Assembly (NCBI GenBank): GCA_964437365.1
Contig: CAYTGM010000002.1
Span: 322,652-386,651, forward strand
Length of the DNA stretch: 64,000 nucleotides
Direction of reading: 5' to 3'
Source: CAYTGM01 sp964437365
Lineage (GTDB): Bacteria; Sumerlaeota; Sumerlaeia; SLMS01
This document shows, in pieces, positions 61,127 through 64,000 of the stretch (the first letter of the stretch is position 1; each line of letters opens with the position of its first letter). The notes beneath the pieces are model-generated. The model was not told the DNA's origin, did not search any database, and saw only the letters and a program-made list of their open reading frames with translations. The translations under genes and the position numbers were made by a program.

Positions 61127-63931
61127 CTAGTTTTGACCTGCTGGTGGTGCATAATCTTCCCGGAAGCGCTTTAAAGCTTCTTCTGTGAAGACGTGTAAAC
61201 CATATTCTGGTCGATAACCGTGAATCTCTTTAACATCGAGCACATTCAGGTAATCAAGAATTTCAAGGCTGAGTATCTGTCCCGGCACCAGGACAGGAAA
61301 GCCAGGAGGGTAGGGCGTCACAAAGCTGGCTGAAACAATCTCGTCGCCGGCTTCAACGCGTTTTCTCAGCCCGTCATCCATGGGGAGGTATTCACAGTTA
61401 TCGGCGTTATACGAATAAAAGAAAGCCTCCCTTGTTCTTCCTTCCCTGCTTTTCGACGTCGGGTTGTCACGAAACGCAGAATGAAATCGACTGAAATTCG
61501 GAAGGGGCGGCAGGTCTTGAATATACGAGGTCACCCTCTTCTCAAAGATCTTACGCTCCGTCGAGTTCATCTCCTCTTCCGTCTCTTGTAATTCCTTAGC
61601 TATTTCAGAAAGTACCTCAATGAGGTGGGCAACCGTGCCCCGTGTCATCCCAATGTGAATCATGAAAAGCACAGTGTTTCTGCTTGTCTTATTGATTTGA
61701 ATATCATGATTGTCTATCAGATACTGTTTAAATGTATCTCCATCCATGCCTGAAGCACCGCACCTAATGGTAATCCGAGTTGGATCGAGTACAAACTCGT
61801 CTATATCCCATGCTTCTTCCATGTCTGACCATCCTTTTTCTGGATGGTAATAGTATTCAAGGCCTGATGGTCGATAAACGGCGTCGATCATGTTCTTGGG
61901 GCCGAGGACCTGAAAATACTTTCTAATGAGAGGGTTCTCATGGATCTGTTCCCTAAGGGTGAGCGACAGTTCAAGACTCTTCTGGACAAATTCATAACCT
62001 TCAAGTTCAACCTGTCTTCTCCCAACATCCAGAGAAGCCAGAATCTGATAGTTCGGTGAAGTTGATGTATGAGTCATGTAGGCTTCATGGAAACTGTCAC
62101 TTGCCTTCTGCTCAAAATCCTGGTCTCTGATATGGATCATCGATCCCTGGCGAAGAGCTGTTAAGGTCTTATGTGTGGATTGAGTTGCATAGACACGTAT
62201 ACGTACCTTTGATGGATCAGGGTACAGCTTTGTGTTCAAAACAAATTCTTCGTCCCAGTCATCGGGGGAGCCGTGTTCTTCTTTGAACCTGGCATATTGC
62301 TCACGATATCGATCGCTGCTGTATTTTTTCTTGAGATGTCTTGCCGACCACATTCCCGTTCTCGTTCGGAGAGTTGGCGTAAAAGAGGCATAGGCAAACC
62401 ACGCCTCATCCCAGAGAAATATCAGGTCACTCTTGATCGCCAGCAGCTCTTCCATCACATTGATAGGATCATAGGTAATTCCATCAAAGGTACAATTTGT
62501 CAGGAGAACCATCTTGGCCTTGTGAAGTCGACCCTCCTGTTTAAGTCGGAACAGCGAGGCTTTTATATCATTGAGAGGGACTGCACCATACATGGAATAC
62601 TCGTGTAACGGGTAGCTGTCAAGATAGACAGGTTGAGCTCCAGACAAGATCAGGGCGTAATGATGGGACTTATGGCAATCGCGTGAAACTAAAACAATAT
62701 CATCAGGCTCAACGAGAGCCTGCATGACAATTTTATTGGCTGTGGAAGTTCCGTTCGTGACAAAGAAAGTCTGCTTGGCGTGAAAGGCACGAGCCGCCAG
62801 CTTCTGTGCTTTCTTCAGAGGACCCAATGGCTGAAGCAGGGAGTCCAGCCCACCTGATGTCGCCGATGTCTCAGCAAGGAAAATGTTCAATCCGTAGAAC
62901 TTGAGCATATCCTGAATCCAGTGCGATTTAGAGATCGACTTTCCTCGTGAGATAGGCATGGCATGAAAGACACCCGTAGGTTTCTGGCTATAAGTCTTCA
63001 ATGCCGTAAAGAAAGGAGTCTGAAATCTTTCATTGATACCTTTCAGGATACTCAGATGCAGTTCCTGATAATCCTCCTGTCTATAAAAGACACGCCTGAA
63101 CGTTTTGTCCAGGTGCCCGGCAATCTCTTCTACCGGCGCATCTGTCACGAGAAAAAGATCGAGTTCAGGACGAAGCTCCTTGATCGCTACACCCAGCTCT
63201 AGACTTCTTTGTCGTTCGTCCCCTTCCAGATTTACATCATCATCGATAAGCTTCAGGTATCTTCTCAGGACATTAAGATGGTTTTTAGATTCATGAGGAA
63301 AGCTGTACCGGATCACGACTGTTTGAATATTATGATTAAATAGAACAGCTATAAGTGCATCTTCGAAGCTTCTGACAACGACCATGTCATAGATGAAGGG
63401 GTCCTCTTCTCTTCTCATGGAGAGAATATTGTATCGTAGCTCCTGCTCATCCTGGTCATCAAGATCATCGACAACCAGAGTTTCAAAATAAGGGCGAGAC
63501 TCTCTTTCCTCGGGAGCAGGACCCTCGAAAGCACGTTGTCCCTCAGAGCTTTCTATGGTATCCAGATTGTATGTACTCTTGAAGTCACGCCGTCTGTACC
63601 CATCGCTGACAAGACAGCGAACAGTGCGCGCCACAAATTTGGATAACCCAACGTAATCCTCAGCGTCGATCAACCTTTTGCATTCGCGATATGCACGACG
63701 TCCGGGATAAGCCCAGTACTCTTCAAGAGGTTTGAGTACCTCCAGTGCACGGTTAATTCTTTCGAGGCATTTCTGAGTGGCTGGTGAGTTCTTATCTGAT
63801 CCGGCAAGCTTTGACGAGGCCATCTTCAGTTCATCCCAAGTGTCAGTTCTCAGACGGGATGCGATGCGATAAAAGTCAAGTTCTGAATCAGTTGATGGTT
63901 CAGAGGGGCGCAATACCGGATCTATACTCAT
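61127..63931 (-). CDS. Orn/Lys/Arg decarboxylase-family PLP enzyme (long form)
   Basis: The 934-residue protein has a receiver-like wing domain (EEDPFIYDMVVVRSFEDALI, NIQTVVIRYSFPHESKNH) after an N-terminal extension of about 160 residues, then the fold-type I core: GLDSLLQPLGPLKKAQKLAA, FFVTNGTSTANKIVMQALVE, DDIVLVSRDCHKSHHYAL, FLWDEAWFAYASF (Asp to the pyridine N) and the PLP lysine about residue 588 in ATQSTHKTLTALRQGSMIH. C-terminal domain ends VTPYPPGFPVLVPGQILSLE. It should decarboxylate a basic amino acid to a di- or polyamine. First gene of the operon; AGAGAGAG lies just upstream of its ATG. Confidence 0.9.
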   Translation of the reverse strand: MSIDPVLRPSEPSTDSELDFYRIASRLRTDTWDELKMASSKLAGSDKNSPATQKCLERINRALEVLKPLEEYWAYPGRRAYRECKRLIDAEDYVGLSKFVARTVRCLVSDGYRRRDFKSTYNLDTIESSEGQRAFEGPAPEERESRPYFETLVVDDLDDQDEQELRYNILSMRREEDPFIYDMVVVRSFEDALIAVLFNHNIQTVVIRYSFPHESKNHLNVLRRYLKLIDDDVNLEGDERQRSLELGVAIKELRPELDLFLVTDAPVEEIAGHLDKTFRRVFYRQEDYQELHLSILKGINERFQTPFFTALKTYSQKPTGVFHAMPISRGKSISKSHWIQDMLKFYGLNIFLAETSATSGGLDSLLQPLGPLKKAQKLAARAFHAKQTFFVTNGTSTANKIVMQALVEPDDIVLVSRDCHKSHHYALILSGAQPVYLDSYPLHEYSMYGAVPLNDIKASLFRLKQEGRLHKAKMVLLTNCTFDGITYDPINVMEELLAIKSDLIFLWDEAWFAYASFTPTLRTRTGMWSARHLKKKYSSDRYREQYARFKEEHGSPDDWDEEFVLNTKLYPDPSKVRIRVYATQSTHKTLTALRQGSMIHIRDQDFEQKASDSFHEAYMTHTSTSPNYQILASLDVGRRQVELEGYEFVQKSLELSLTLREQIHENPLIRKYFQVLGPKNMIDAVYRPSGLEYYYHPEKGWSDMEEAWDIDEFVLDPTRITIRCGASGMDGDTFKQYLIDNHDIQINKTSRNTVLFMIHIGMTRGTVAHLIEVLSEIAKELQETEEEMNSTERKIFEKRVTSYIQDLPPLPNFSRFHSAFRDNPTSKSREGRTREAFFYSYNADNCEYLPMDDGLRKRVEAGDEIVSASFVTPYPPGFPVLVPGQILSLEILDYLNVLDVKEIHGYRPEYGLHVFTEEALKRFREDYAPPAGQN

Positions 63932-64000
63932 GAAATCTCTCTCTGTATTTTGGAATCGATTTCCGTTTCATTCGGAGCAGGTTTCTCAGACTGCCGTCCC

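Noticed and set aside
1..64000. tRNA, rRNA, riboswitch or replication origin
   Set aside because: I saw no cloverleaf, rRNA segment, conserved riboswitch core or DnaA-box cluster; an RNA-model search would be needed to be certain.

Overview
The window is about 64 kb of bacterial chromosome, roughly half G+C by eye, with mostly ordinary dense bacterial gene layout and three more mobile-looking stretches. The gene content suggests a Gram-negative bacterium of the Planctomycetota or a neighbouring lineage (PVC, Hydrogenedentota or Sumerlaeota type). This rests on an adjacent DUF1800/DUF1501 pair with a Tat signal, giant right-handed beta-helix proteins with GGGIY repeats and dockerin-like tails, a MoxR/DUF58/DUF4129/DUF4350/SpoIIM/RDD cluster, a TolB protein and a bacterial deoxyhypusine-synthase homologue. 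The phylum is an inference; no rRNA is present to settle it. Several start codons were moved from the longest reading frame on the basis of ribosome-binding sites, signal peptides or family start positions, and this is stated in the entries.

Layout. 0-5 kb: a J-domain-like TPR protein, a cupin and a membrane-anchored subtilase. 5-9.2 kb: rpsT, purL and a deoxyhypusine-synthase-like gene, with clear terminators. 9.4-14 kb: DUF1501/DUF1800 pair, a glycosyltransferase and a PtsN-like EIIA. 14.2-21.6 kb: a minus-strand run joining an iron-sulfur photolyase, PdeM phosphoesterase, Lhr-type helicase and a flavoprotein/polyferredoxin fusion; the first three abut or overlap and look like a DNA-damage operon. 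21.7-26 kb: a membrane protein, a putative glycosyltransferase, tolB and yraN. 26-27.1 kb: a repeat-rich gene-free stretch. 27.1-32.4 kb: a small defence-type island (TIGR04141/DUF6119 protein, BRCT protein, membrane-tethered Mrr-like endonuclease with a zinc ribbon, AbiEi/AbiEii toxin-antitoxin pair with a palindromic operator). 32.6-38.7 kb: a D-aminoacylase and two paralogous surface beta-helix proteins. 38.9-39.8 kb: rplM-rpsI.

40.9-46.2 kb is the most striking part. Ten short, same-strand, single-gene units are each separated by an attC-like imperfect palindrome beginning RYYYAAC and ending GTTRRRY. This is an integron gene-cassette array with no integrase in the window (a CALIN, or the distal part of an integron). 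It is bracketed by two copies of a roughly 270-bp direct repeat, the left copy carrying a nested 218-bp inverted-repeat element. Its cassettes encode a SUKH-like protein, a glyoxalase-fold protein, a DUF6966-like protein and seven small proteins I cannot name.

46.4-49.7 kb: a small membrane protein, a LarA-family protein lacking the usual catalytic residues, and a radical SAM protein. 49.7-50.5 kb: a gene-free block of hairpin repeats. 50.5-58.5 kb: the MoxR/DUF58 membrane-associated cluster. 58.5-63.9 kb: a tightly overlapping minus-strand operon of an Orn/Lys/Arg decarboxylase, an ATP-grasp ligase with a histone-like basic N-terminus, and a C45-type Ntn hydrolase. Together these look like an undescribed amine-conjugation pathway.
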